Assembly: GCA_046462475.1 (NCBI GenBank)
Contig: JBKGVB010000033.1
Coordinates: forward strand, 8,151 to 72,150
Source of the DNA: JASLCR01 sp046462475
GTDB lineage: Bacteria; Patescibacteriota; Saccharimonadia; Saccharimonadales; Saccharimonadaceae
DNA length: 64,000 nt
Reading direction: 5' to 3'
In this document: piece by piece, positions 1-8,080 of the stretch
Position numbering within the stretch: position 1 is the stretch's first letter
How the letters are laid out: each line of letters opens with the position of its first letter
Position numbers and translations under genes: made by a program
The notes under the pieces: generated by a model
Database searches by the model: none
Seen by the model: the letters and a program-made list of their open reading frames with translations, nothing else
What the model was told of the DNA's origin: nothing

Positions 1-1283
1 CCGTATATGTGGCGATCGCTCCCGTCACTTGTCCAGCTGGATCCACGGCTAAATACCAGCTATACGAGCGCAAGGATACGATATCGGCTACAGGATCATT
101 TGCCGTCGTCTCCACAATGAACTTCGGCACGACAACGAATTATACAGGAACCGCTGGCGCTACCTCGTCTCCAACAAAAAACTGGTATAAAGCCTACACC
201 CGTTGTGATACGAGCACTACGCAGGGTACCGTTAGTCCTGCAAGCGCACCCGTATCCGTCGTGTCAGCTCCAGCCGCACCGACACTTACTAATACACCCG
301 CTGGCACAAGCGGCTCAGCCGATTCCGTTACCTGGAACTGGTCACTACCTGCAACCGCATGTCCGGTAGGTACAGTTATTACCTATAACCGCATCTGGAC
401 TGGTGATTACACAAATAAAGGAAGTGGCGCCACGGGTACGGCTACAAGTGTGGCCCTAACGACAAGCAGTCAAGGCTACCAGTACGGTATGCAAGTCCGA
501 GCGTCATGCGGCAATCCTGTCACAAGCCAGGTACTTCAGAGTGCGTATAGCGCGAATAATACCTACATTCGCAATGTCGACAGTGTGATATGGGTCTTCC
601 ATGGTAGTGTCCGCATACGACGCCCGGACCCAAGTGGACACCCGAACTCTATCTACGGACAAGGTGAAATCACTTCATCACGAAATGTTGTCTACCAGGG
701 TGGCATTAATGCCGACTCTACGTATTGGAACCAAGATTATCCTCCAGCAGGCGGTTGCGCTTCGGGACTTACGAGACAGGTACAATGGAACTGGGACGAT
801 GCGATTAATGCCGATAATAGTCAATATGCTGGAGTGGTCGGAGCATGGTCGCCATGGTACAACTGGGCCAATAGCACGTCAATGGTATTTCCATCGGGAA
901 GCAACTTAAGTGATTACAGCTCTAAAGAGACAGACCGTGATAATGGTGACTCTTACGAATTCATGACCCAGGCTCGCTGTATAAATGCCAGCACTGGAAG
1001 GGCTGGGCCAGTGAAGAAATCGGATAACTTCGGCAACCTGAATGTCACCTCAGGCACTGGCGATTTCCACACAAACTGTGACGTTAACGGGGTCGTGCCA
1101 TACTGCCAAGGCTGGCACACAAATCGAGGCTCAGGTAGCCATGGCGATACTTCAAGTCACCGAGGCCGCAACACTCTCGACACCGTCACGGGAGCATGTT
1201 ATGACCACACAGCAAACACAGACAATGGCGGTAACTGCTGGACGCCGGTAAATGGGCCTAATAGCACCCCTTGGGGATGGTAA
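1..1283 (+). CDS. Large secreted/surface protein, 5'-truncated (C-terminal 427 residues visible)
   Basis: The reading frame is already open at the window edge (codons GTA TAT before the GTG at 9), so the true start lies upstream. The visible part is rich in Thr, Ser, Gly, Asn and Trp, with almost no hydrophobic segments and about 14 cysteines, many in small Cys-Pro-X-Gly or Arg-Cys contexts. Two repeated modules of roughly 95 residues near the N-terminal side look like fibronectin-III or similar beta-sandwich domains (a CP.G..ITY strand pair followed by a Trp-rich strand). The C-terminus is Trp/Gly/Asn-rich. It is probably an exported adhesin or pilus-tip-like protein. No family can be named. 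The next gene starts 19 nt after the stop and may be cotranscribed. Confidence 0.75.
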   Translation, partial: VYVAIAPVTCPAGSTAKYQLYERKDTISATGSFAVVSTMNFGTTTNYTGTAGATSSPTKNWYKAYTRCDTSTTQGTVSPASAPVSVVSAPAAPTLTNTPAGTSGSADSVTWNWSLPATACPVGTVITYNRIWTGDYTNKGSGATGTATSVALTTSSQGYQYGMQVRASCGNPVTSQVLQSAYSANNTYIRNVDSVIWVFHGSVRIRRPDPSGHPNSIYGQGEITSSRNVVYQGGINADSTYWNQDYPPAGGCASGLTRQVQWNWDDAINADNSQYAGVVGAWSPWYNWANSTSMVFPSGSNLSDYSSKETDRDNGDSYEFMTQARCINASTGRAGPVKKSDNFGNLNVTSGTGDFHTNCDVNGVVPYCQGWHTNRGSGSHGDTSSHRGRNTLDTVTGACYDHTANTDNGGNCWTPVNGPNSTPWGW

Positions 1284-1302
1284 GGAATAGAGTAATAGAT
1301 AT

Positions 1303-1692
1303 ATGGAACCAGAAATCAAATTTGAACAACATAACACAAAACGCATATGGATTATTTATGCGGCAGCGTTGGTACTTGTCGTAGCAGCTGGCAGCTACTT
1401 CATTCTCCGTTCGATTCCTCGGGTGAAGCAAGAACCTGCAAAGCCACAGACGACTCAACAAGAGGCCGATAGCTCCAAGCAGGCTGGCGTAAAAGCCGAA
1501 GCAAACGGAGATAGCACAAAGGCCCTCCAAGAGTATCAAGCTGCTTACGACGCCTACAAACGTGCGGGTAACAAGAGTGCTGCCGAAGACATGAGCTATA
1601 AGATTGAATTCATGAAGCAGGCGATCAAAGCAGATAAAGAAGCTACCGCCGAAGCCATCAAAAATGGCGATGCGCCTTCAAAAGATAATTAG
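1303..1692 (+). CDS. Small membrane-anchored helical (TPR-like) protein
   Basis: This 129-residue protein has a short charged cytoplasmic N-terminus, one transmembrane helix at about residues 18-37, a Lys/Pro/Gln-rich linker and then an alpha-helical domain (about 60-125). That domain reads like a single tetratricopeptide hairpin: EANGDSTKALQEYQAAYDAY followed by an Ala/Lys-rich helix. It lies 19 nt behind the large secreted protein and may be its assembly partner. This is inferred from position only. An AAGGAA sequence lies about 14 nt before the ATG, so the ribosome site is weak. No enzymatic motif is visible. Confidence 0.7.
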   Translation: MEPEIKFEQHNTKRIWIIYAAALVLVVAAGSYFILRSIPRVKQEPAKPQTTQQEADSSKQAGVKAEANGDSTKALQEYQAAYDAYKRAGNKSAAEDMSYKIEFMKQAIKADKEATAEAIKNGDAPSKDN

Positions 1693-1706
1693 TAGGCCTT
1701 AGCTAT

Positions 1707-2195
1707 TTAGATCGTCTTGATTCGTCGATAGGCAAATTTTGCCGCTGGTCGCCAACCCGTCGATGCATCCGTATCAAACTGGCGAATCTCGCCGTTTGTC
1801 ACCTCCATTACCTGTACTAACGCAGGATTATACGGAGCCAGCGTACGGTAGTAGACGAGATCGCCTTCACTCGGATTCGTACGGCCCGGGAATACTGCGC
1901 GGAATTTCTCTGTACCTATCTCGTCAAAGTAATTTGGACGGCCTTTTGGCGGCAGATAGAGTTCGGCCACAAGACCCATACGACTAACGATTTTCTTTAC
2001 GTCTGCGAGCAACAATTTCGTTTCGCCTTGAATATAAACAAACAGCTGTTTCTTGCTAGTCAGAAACACAGTCGCCGTAGAGGTACGATTTACTGGAATA
2101 TTGCGGACAACGACATGAGTAATATCGACTTGCATGCCAAATTTATCTTTGGCAATTTGCTCAAGCGCCATATCGTCATACATTTCGCTGTTCAT
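1707..2195 (-). CDS. Conserved hypothetical protein, soluble
   Basis: A 162-residue soluble protein. I chose the ATG at 2195 rather than an in-frame GTG at 2204, because a TATACT -10 box lies 10 nt before the ATG and only 1 nt before the GTG; the transcript would be leaderless. The middle carries a beta-strand/Lys-rich pattern (TATVFLTSKKQLFVYI), and the C-terminal third (about 105-150) resembles a small SH3- or KOW-like barrel (EGDLVYYRTL). No signal peptide or membrane helix is present and I do not recognise the family. It is transcribed convergently with the small membrane protein and divergently from the helicase, whose promoter lies in the short gap. Confidence 0.7.
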   Translation of the reverse strand: MNSEMYDDMALEQIAKDKFGMQVDITHVVVRNIPVNRTSTATVFLTSKKQLFVYIQGETKLLLADVKKIVSRMGLVAELYLPPKGRPNYFDEIGTEKFRAVFPGRTNPSEGDLVYYRTLAPYNPALVQVMEVTNGEIRQFDTDASTGWRPAAKFAYRRIKTI

Positions 2196-2272
2196 AACTG
2201 ACACTAGTATACCACTTTACATATTGGGCATTTTGGCAAATGTTAAGGGCATTATTTTGATACAATAAAGGA

Positions 2273-5200
2273 ATGGACTTTACGAAGCGTTTTAAGACGC
2301 TCAACGATCGGCAAAAAGAGGCGGTAACTGCGATTGATGGACCAGTCATGGTTATCGCTGGGCCTGGTACAGGCAAGACCGAACTCCTCAGTATGCGTGC
2401 CGCCAATATTCTTCGAGAAACTGACACACTACCAAATAACCTATTATGTCTGACGTTTACTGAAAGCGGCGCGGCTGCCATGCGGGAGCGACTCGTAAGC
2501 ATCATCGGCCAAGATGCCTATAAAGTAGCTATTCACACCTTCCACAGCTTTGGCAGCGATGTCATCGCTCGGTATGGTGAATATTTTTACCAAGGCGCCG
2601 ATGTGCGTCCGGCCGACGAGATTAGTACGTATGAAATTCTCCGCGGCATTTTTGAAGAACTGCCACACTCCAGCCCGCTCGCAGGTCAATTTGGTGGTGA
2701 CTTTACCTATCTCAGCGACACCGCAAAGACAATTTCCGAATTAAAAAAGAGCGGACTAACCAGCGACGAGCTACTCGTTGTACTCGATGACAACGAGCGA
2801 GTACTCGATACCGCCGAGCCCGTCCTGACTGAGTTATTTGCAAACCGCATTAGCAAATCGATGCTCCCTCGGCTGTCGGCCATCGCCACCACCATTGCCG
2901 AGCTGGAACCTCGCTCACTTCCTTCTAGTATCACACCGCTTGCAAGCACACTCGCACTCAGCATCGCCCACGCTGTCGATGCGGCAATTGATCTTGAGTC
3001 AACCAAGCCTATCACCGCATGGCGCAATAAGTGGCTGGAAAAGAATGCCAAGGATGAATTTGTCTTCAAGGACCGCAAGCGCCAGGCTCGCCTCCGTGCT
3101 GTGAGTAATGTGTATTTCCAGTACCTGAGCCGTATGCAGGAGCGCCATCTTTATGACTTTGACGACATGGTCTTACGAGTACTGCACGCGACCGAAGTCT
3201 TTGACGATCTTCGTTATAGCCTCCAAGAGCAGTACCTCTACATCATGGTTGACGAGTTTCAAGACACAAACCTTGCACAGATGCGCCTGCTGAGCGCCCT
3301 CACCAGCAACCCTACAAATGAAGGTGCTCCGAACCTGATGGTTGTCGGCGATGACGACCAGGCGATTTACAGTTTTCAAGGTGCCGAGATCAGTAATATT
3401 CTCGATTTTTCAAGCCGTTACGAGTCAGTCAAGCGCATTACGCTCGTCGACAACTATCGCTCAACCCCAGAAGTTCTCACGGCGGCCAGGGAAGTGATTA
3501 CCCAAGGAAGCGAACGGCTCGAAAGCTATCTTACAGATCTCGACAAAACGCTCACAGCACATCTCCCGTCCGGCACTGCTGTACGCCTCATAGAAACTGC
3601 AACGCCAGACAGTGAACGAGCGTGGCTTGCAAGGCATATCAAAGAAATGATCAAAAGCGGAACATCTGCACAAGATATCGCCGTCCTCACGAGGCGTCAT
3701 AACGAACTCGAGGCGCTACTGCCATACTTTACCGCTGAAGAGGTAACGGTTCAATACGAACGTCGCGATAATATTCTCGAGAACGAACTAATTATCCAGC
3801 TTTCTCTCCTGAGTCGCATCATCCATAGCCTTGCAGTTGGTCAGCATGAGGACGCAAACACTCTACTCCCAGAACTGCTCGCCCATCCAGCTTGGAACTT
3901 TTCTTCCGAAACACTATGGAAACTAAGCCTGAAAGCACACCATGACCGCGCCTACTGGATGGAAGCGATGAGCGAAATGACCGAATTTCTGCCACTACGC
4001 ACATGGCTACTCGACATGGCGCAGCAAAGTCTCGTATCGCCACTCGAAGTCATGCTTGATCAGCTTGTCGGAAGCTCTGAGACAGACGGTACAGATGCAT
4101 TTATCTCGCCATATCATGGCTACTTCTTCACTCGCGAAAAGCGCGACACAGCCTCATCATCGTATCTCGAATTCCTCGAAGCACTGAGAACCTTGCGTCA
4201 TGAGCTTCGTACGTATAAAAATGGCAATGATATTAAGTTGGCTGATTTTCTTGACTTCCTCACCGTACACCAGCAGCTTGGCTCTACGATTTCAAGCGTC
4301 CGCGTATCAGGATCAGACAACGAGGTAGCCATCCATCTTATGACGGCCCACAAATCAAAGGGATTGGAATTCGACCACATCTTTATCGTTGGTGCAGTCG
4401 ATAGCAAGTGGGGCCGACAAGTCCGTAGTCGTTCACGGCTTATTAGCTACCCTGAAAATCTACCACTTATGCCAGCAGGGGACACTTACGATGAGCGCCT
4501 GCGTCTTTTCTTCGTTGCGATGACTCGTGCGAAAAAGAGCCTCACCATTACTCACGCTAGCGCCGATGAATCTGGCTCCGCCTTGAGTCTGCCTGAGTTT
4601 TTGGTCGGCAACTCATGGACGGTAGAGACAGTCGAGGAAAGCTCGGTCGAGCAACAAGTACGCGATGCTAAAATCGCCTGGTACCAGCCTCTTATTACTC
4701 CGCTCGAACCGTCCATGAAGCAATTACTCACCTCAACCCTGGAGCGATACAAACTCAGCGCAACACATCTTTGCAACTTCCTCGACATTACTCATGGCGG
4801 ACCTGAGCACTTTCTGCTTAGCAACTTACTGCGTTTCCCGGAAGCAATGAGTCCAGACGCAGTCTATGGATCGGCTATCCACGCCTGCCTGCAACAAGCA
4901 CACGCGCACCTGATTACGACAGAGCACCAGCGACCAATCGAAGACAGTCTGCAAGATTTTGAGCATTTTTTGGCGCGCGGCTCACTCGATAAAGATACAT
5001 TTTCACGTTACCTCGAGCGTGGCAGCAATGCTCTGACGACCTTCCTGGGTGCAAAAGGGGACAGCTTCACTACCACTCAAAGACCTGAGCTTGGATTCGC
5101 TGGACAACAATCGTATATAGATGACACTCATCTTACCGGCACGCTTGATCTTGTCGATATCGACCACGAAGCCAAGACCATCATCGTTACCGACTATAAG

Positions 5201-5548
5201 ACAGGGCGTCCGTCTCATTCGTGGAAGGGGAGAAGCGACGGCGAAAAGCTTAAACTTCACAAGTACCGCCACCAGTTGCTGTTTTATAAAGTTCTCGTCG
5301 AGAATTCACGCGACTGGTCGGCCTATACCGTAACTCACGGTCGTCTGCAATTTGTCGAGCCGGACGAGCAAGGTGACATCGTAGCACTGGAACTTGAATT
5401 TGACTCCGAAGAGGTCGCTTCAATAAAGCGCCTTATTCGTACTGTCTGGAAGCATATCATAGCGCTCGATCTACCCGATGTCTCATCCTATAGCCCAACC
5501 TACCGCGGCGTACTCGACTTTGAGCGTGCACTCCTTGACGAAGAATAG
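2273..5548 (+). CDS. UvrD/PcrA-type superfamily 1 DNA helicase fused to a C-terminal PD-(D/E)XK nuclease
   Basis: The protein has 1091 residues. SF1A helicase motifs appear in order: Q motif near 12, Walker A GPGTGKT at 30-36, motif II VDEFQDTN near 326, motif III GDDDQAIYSFQGA near 363, motif IV NYRSTPEVL near 395, motif V HKSKGLEFDHIF near 697 and motif VI RLFFVAMTRAKK near 745. The C-terminus (about 850-1090) holds a RecB-type nuclease: GTLDLVD near 957, then TDYKTG near 976, supplying the D...DxK metal site, and a Q-motif-like helix (KYRHQLLFYKVL). The architecture fits an AddA/UvrD-like recombination-repair helicase-nuclease. A TACAAT box 6 nt before the ATG suggests a leaderless transcript. 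It is longer than ordinary PcrA (about 730) because of the nuclease. Confidence 0.93.
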   Translation: MDFTKRFKTLNDRQKEAVTAIDGPVMVIAGPGTGKTELLSMRAANILRETDTLPNNLLCLTFTESGAAAMRERLVSIIGQDAYKVAIHTFHSFGSDVIARYGEYFYQGADVRPADEISTYEILRGIFEELPHSSPLAGQFGGDFTYLSDTAKTISELKKSGLTSDELLVVLDDNERVLDTAEPVLTELFANRISKSMLPRLSAIATTIAELEPRSLPSSITPLASTLALSIAHAVDAAIDLESTKPITAWRNKWLEKNAKDEFVFKDRKRQARLRAVSNVYFQYLSRMQERHLYDFDDMVLRVLHATEVFDDLRYSLQEQYLYIMVDEFQDTNLAQMRLLSALTSNPTNEGAPNLMVVGDDDQAIYSFQGAEISNILDFSSRYESVKRITLVDNYRSTPEVLTAAREVITQGSERLESYLTDLDKTLTAHLPSGTAVRLIETATPDSERAWLARHIKEMIKSGTSAQDIAVLTRRHNELEALLPYFTAEEVTVQYERRDNILENELIIQLSLLSRIIHSLAVGQHEDANTLLPELLAHPAWNFSSETLWKLSLKAHHDRAYWMEAMSEMTEFLPLRTWLLDMAQQSLVSPLEVMLDQLVGSSETDGTDAFISPYHGYFFTREKRDTASSSYLEFLEALRTLRHELRTYKNGNDIKLADFLDFLTVHQQLGSTISSVRVSGSDNEVAIHLMTAHKSKGLEFDHIFIVGAVDSKWGRQVRSRSRLISYPENLPLMPAGDTYDERLRLFFVAMTRAKKSLTITHASADESGSALSLPEFLVGNSWTVETVEESSVEQQVRDAKIAWYQPLITPLEPSMKQLLTSTLERYKLSATHLCNFLDITHGGPEHFLLSNLLRFPEAMSPDAVYGSAIHACLQQAHAHLITTEHQRPIEDSLQDFEHFLARGSLDKDTFSRYLERGSNALTTFLGAKGDSFTTTQRPELGFAGQQSYIDDTHLTGTLDLVDIDHEAKTIIVTDYKTGRPSHSWKGRSDGEKLKLHKYRHQLLFYKVLVENSRDWSAYTVTHGRLQFVEPDEQGDIVALELEFDSEEVASIKRLIRTVWKHIIALDLPDVSSYSPTYRGVLDFERALLDEE

Positions 5549-5563
5549 TAAATACCGTATAAT
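5535..5563 (+). promoter_or_regulatory. Sigma-70 type promoter of the giant RNA
   Basis: TTGACG at 5535-5540 and a perfect TATAAT at 5558-5563 are separated by 17 nt. This is among the strongest promoter matches in the window. It overlaps the last codons of the helicase gene. The start point should be near 5570, and no start codon with a ribosome site follows for several hundred bases, as expected for an RNA gene. Confidence 0.8.
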
Positions 5564-5794
5564 CAAGTGTTAGCTAGTTGAGTGTGCGACTGCGGGAACA
5601 AGAGGACGTCTTTTTCGTGTCTCCACAGTCGCACCACTCCTAGTTCATTAAAAGACAGGAATAGTGCATATAGTCATCCGCAAGTCTCTGACTTTGCGGG
5701 TGGGGCATACCCATCCTACGGTGACGGCTCACGCAGCCGGCTGTTTTAGCGGCCCAGTAACCGGTCACCTACAATGGATGAGTCCCTGCCCAAA

Positions 5795-5902
5795 CGAGAT
5801 GTAGCTCAGTCTGGAAGAGCACGCGATAGTTTCTCTCCCCGGTTAACCGAGAGAGAAGCTTCCTATATCGCGAGGCCGTGGGTTCAAATCCCATCATCTC
5901 GA
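5795..5902 (+). tRNA. tRNA-like domain with enlarged anticodon arm (no readable anticodon)
   Basis: Acceptor CGAGATG (5795-5801) pairs with CATCTCG (5895-5901), followed by A73. The D arm is GCTC-9 nt-GAGC with GG in the loop. The T arm is GTGGG-TTCAAAT-CCCAT, with a 5-nt variable loop AGGCC. All are canonical. The anticodon stem CGCGA (5822-5826)/TCGCG (5868-5872) however encloses 41 nt instead of 7. The insert folds into its own hairpin (TTCTCTC/GAGAGAA with a CGG-TTAA-CCG tip), and no T33-anticodon-purine37 loop can be placed. CC, not CCA, follows the discriminator. It is either a tRNA with an insertion/intron or, more likely, a tRNA-like domain of the large RNA that does not decode. Confidence 0.5.
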
Positions 5903-6230
5903 CCGGAAACAAGTAACGGCACGTACCCGAGAAGCGGGCCCGACTCTTTGTCCCAGAGTCACTTGTTTCCAGGCCCAGTCGTGTGCAACTCTCGACCCCG
6001 CACCTCGAGAACACGACTGGGCCACCCCAGCCCGACGAGCAGAAGGTAGCCCCGGAGGGAGCCTCTTGCTCGTCATCAGCGAGACAAATTCTTTCGTCGC
6101 CGGGGAAGGCGATGGCAACAGGGGAATTTGTCTCGCCTAGGGTGCCGGCGCCGGGGATTCGACCCCTTCGGCGCCGGCACCCGCTTCTACTTCACACACG
6201 CCGACAACCTCGAGAGGGGGTGGAAGCAAT

Positions 6231-6395
6231 ATGGCAAGCAAGGAAGAAGTTCGTGCTTGGGCTCGCAAGTCTGCAAACGGAGAGAAGCTCGCAGATCACG
6301 AGCGAGCTGCAGTCAACCGGACCACTTCACAGGCCGGCAGCGAGGGCAAGAAGGTCACTCGTCTCCTGGGCGGAAGCAAGGAGAAGGACGACTGA
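6231..6395 (+). CDS. 54-residue basic/acidic helical protein encoded inside the giant RNA
   Basis: ATG at 6231 is preceded by a GGGGGTGG purine tract about 7 nt upstream, and the frame runs to TGA at 6393. The product begins MASKEEVRAWARKSANGEKL and ends in GGSKEKDD; it is very hydrophilic, with about one third charged residues, and should be helical. No family is recognised. It lies 3' of the last strong hairpin and 5' of the long-range closing strand, so translation would have to occur within the structured transcript. Codon use is GC-rich like the seven scattered SD-led genes elsewhere. The good ribosome site supports a real gene, but chance cannot be excluded at this length. Confidence 0.5.
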   Translation: MASKEEVRAWARKSANGEKLADHERAAVNRTTSQAGSEGKKVTRLLGGSKEKDD

Positions 6396-6468
6396 CTTAG
6401 TCCACGAGACGCCTCCTCGGAGGATCAACGGGCTCATATGTATCGTTGATGACGCACTATTCCTGTCC

Positions 6469-6518
6469 GTCTCACCAGACTCATGAATATGTTTCGTGAC
6501 TCTAGTGAGGCGTTTTTA
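6469..6518 (+). terminator. Rho-independent terminator of the giant RNA
   Basis: GTCTCAC (6469-6475) pairs with GTGAGGC (6505-6511, one G-T pair), with an inner AGA/TCT and TCATGA/TCGTGA extension, and is followed by GTTTTTATTTT. It sits directly after the 3' strand of the long-range helix and closes the RNA unit. Confidence 0.8.
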
Positions 6519-6579
6519 TTTTGCCTAAAATATGCTATTATAAAGACTCGATACAATCTAAAAGCAAAAGGAACGTGCC

Positions 6580-6768
6580 ATGACAGCAGAGTCACTTTCA
6601 CCAATTCATGATGAATCAGAAGTAATAAAACTTCACGCTGTCGAGACAAACAAGGAGCTAGCAGCTCGAGCGGTACCGAAAGTCATCGAGTGGGGACCGA
6701 GTCACCACCGTAGCGACTACGAAACACCCGACACATCTAGCCCAGAGGGCCTTACCTATAGCGCATAG
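6580..6768 (+). CDS. Small hypothetical protein (62 aa)
   Basis: A 62-residue acidic protein without membrane segments or recognised motif. AAAAGGAAC lies 5-8 nt before the ATG, a good Shine-Dalgarno match, and a TATTATAAAG box lies upstream at about 6536-6545. Base composition is like the neighbouring core genes. It ends 9 nt before the dihydrouridine synthase start, so the two may be cotranscribed. Function unknown. Confidence 0.55.
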   Translation: MTAESLSPIHDESEVIKLHAVETNKELAARAVPKVIEWGPSHHRSDYETPDTSSPEGLTYSA

Positions 6769-6777
6769 TTACGTCAC

Positions 6778-7722
6778 ATGACATCATTTTGGCGAGACCT
6801 ACCACAACCTTTCTTTATTTTGGCCCCAATGGAGGCTGTAACTGATGTTGTGTTTCGTCATGTAGTCGAAGAGGCGAGCGCCCCAGACCTTTATTTTACT
6901 GAGTTTACGAACGCCACGGGATGGGTTCATGCTGGCGATAAAGCTATTGGCGGACGCCTCGTAAAAACCGAGGACGAGACAAAGCTGGTCGCACAGCTGT
7001 GGGGTGCTGTACCCGAAGACATGGCAAAGCTTGCCACGCGCTGCCGCGAGCTCGGCTACCTTGGTGTTGACATCAACATGGGCTGCCCAGACTCTTCTGC
7101 CGTCAAAGCTGGCGGTGGCGCGGCAATGTGTCGCACCCCAGAACTTGCCGGAGAAATGATCGCAGCCGCAAAAACAAGCGGACTGCCAACCTCGGTAAAA
7201 TGTCGACTCGGCTATAGTCAAGTTACTGAATGGCGCGAGTGGCTCACATTCTTATTCCAGCAGGATGTCGAAAATCTCACCATACACCTCCGCACAAAAA
7301 AAGAAATGAGCAAAGTTCCTGCCCATTTTGAATTAATCCCAGAAATTGTCGCCTTGCGCGATGAGATTGCTCCACAGACTTTACTTACCATTAACGGAGA
7401 TATCGAAGACAGGGAACAGGGTCTTCGTCTGGTCAAAGAAAATCCTGGTGTCAACGGTGTCATGATCGGCCGTGGAGTTTTCCATAATCCATTTTGCTTT
7501 GAAACCAACTCAACCACACACAGTCGAGAAGAGTTACTTACCCTCCTCAAGCTTCAACTTGATTTATATGATCAGTATTCCAGCCACACCCGTCGACCAT
7601 TCGAGACGCTGAAACGTTTTTTCAAAATCTATGTCAACAGCTTTGAGGGTGCCGCAGAACTGCGCGACAAGCTGATGCACACGAAAACTACTGACGAAGT
7701 GCGCGCACTTATTTCTGAGTAA
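6778..7722 (+). CDS. dus: tRNA-dihydrouridine synthase (Dus)
   Basis: The 314-residue protein reduces uridine to dihydrouridine in the D loop of tRNA using FMN and NADPH. The TIM-barrel signatures are present: LAPMEAVTD at about 17-25 (flavin site), the catalytic segment NMGCPDSSAVKAGGG near 99-113 with the active Cys in GCP, VKCRLGYS near 140, HLRTK near 170, and the phosphate-binding INGDI and GVMIGRG motifs near 205-230. Length is normal for the DusB/DusC branch. The stop codon overlaps the end of the convergent membrane-protein gene by 14 nt. The subfamily cannot be fixed from sequence reading alone. Confidence 0.93.
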   Translation: MTSFWRDLPQPFFILAPMEAVTDVVFRHVVEEASAPDLYFTEFTNATGWVHAGDKAIGGRLVKTEDETKLVAQLWGAVPEDMAKLATRCRELGYLGVDINMGCPDSSAVKAGGGAAMCRTPELAGEMIAAAKTSGLPTSVKCRLGYSQVTEWREWLTFLFQQDVENLTIHLRTKKEMSKVPAHFELIPEIVALRDEIAPQTLLTINGDIEDREQGLRLVKENPGVNGVMIGRGVFHNPFCFETNSTTHSREELLTLLKLQLDLYDQYSSHTRRPFETLKRFFKIYVNSFEGAAELRDKLMHTKTTDEVRALISE

Positions 7723-8032
7723 GCTGATCAATCTTCTCGTGCAGTGCATCAACAGATGACTGCAATTGATCATGTTTCTTGTGCAGCTCTCTAATATTTT
7801 TCACATGTACCGCACCAGCGCCCGCAGCTAAACTCGCGCCCAGAGCACTCAAAACATTCGTATAATTACCAAAAATAAGCTGCAGGTCATTTGACGGCGC
7901 GAGCTGCGGATACACAAGACCAATCAAACCAAAACCCACTAGATAGACAAATAGAAAAAGGAATATAAAAATCGACGGCAACGAGCTTAGTAAGCTTGGA
8001 ATTTTATTCAGTGCTTTTTTGAGGAATATCAT
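7709..8032 (-). CDS. Small membrane protein with C-terminal coiled coil
   Basis: The 107-residue product starts at the ATG at 8032 (MIFLKKAL), preceded by GAGG and, further up, a TATAAT box; an upstream in-frame ATG at 8059 would precede the promoter. It has one long hydrophobic helix (about 20-42), a second weakly hydrophobic segment (about 55-78) and a C-terminal heptad-like helix (about 80-107) rich in His/Lys/Leu. No family recognised. The 3' end overlaps dus convergently by 14 nt. Confidence 0.65.
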   Translation of the reverse strand: MIFLKKALNKIPSLLSSLPSIFIFLFLFVYLVGFGLIGLVYPQLAPSNDLQLIFGNYTNVLSALGASLAAGAGAVHVKNIRELHKKHDQLQSSVDALHEKIDQLTQK

Positions 8033-8080
8033 TACCTCGATTATACGCCGGAGGCACAAAACAAGCTACTGTAGGTGTCG

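Larger units (their letters stand above)
5570..6518 (+). ncRNA. Giant structured RNA (about 950 nt) with long-range closing helix and embedded tRNA-like domain
   Basis: Between a strong promoter and a terminator there is no long gene but a chain of strong helices. A long-range helix pairs 5654-5667 (GACAGGAATAGTGC) with 6454-6467 (14 of 14 bp), extended by 5673-5678 with 6448-6453 (GTCATC/GATGAC). Inside or next to it are hairpins at 5588-5633, 5678-5700 and 5719-5769, a tRNA-like domain at 5795-5902, then helices 5905-5914/5961-5970 (10 bp), 5972-5984/6011-6023 (13 bp), 6034-6041/6067-6074 (8 bp), 6079-6091/6124-6136 (13 bp) and 6141-6153/6169-6181 (13 bp). A 54-codon ORF sits between the last hairpin and the closing strand. 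Size, ornate multibranch layout and an embedded tRNA-like element recall the GOLLD/ROOL class of giant bacterial RNAs; that assignment is only a hypothesis. It lacks RNase P and tmRNA consensus segments. Confidence 0.75.

Noticed and set aside
5795..5902. Ordinary type I or type II tRNA
   Set aside because: No fold gives a 7-nt anticodon loop with T33; the insert lies in the anticodon arm, not the variable arm, so neither class fits.
5570..6518. RNase P RNA or tmRNA as identity of the large RNA
   Set aside because: The RNase P core segments and a tmRNA tag frame or end-joined tRNA domain could not be found, and the tRNA-like domain is internal rather than formed by the two ends.
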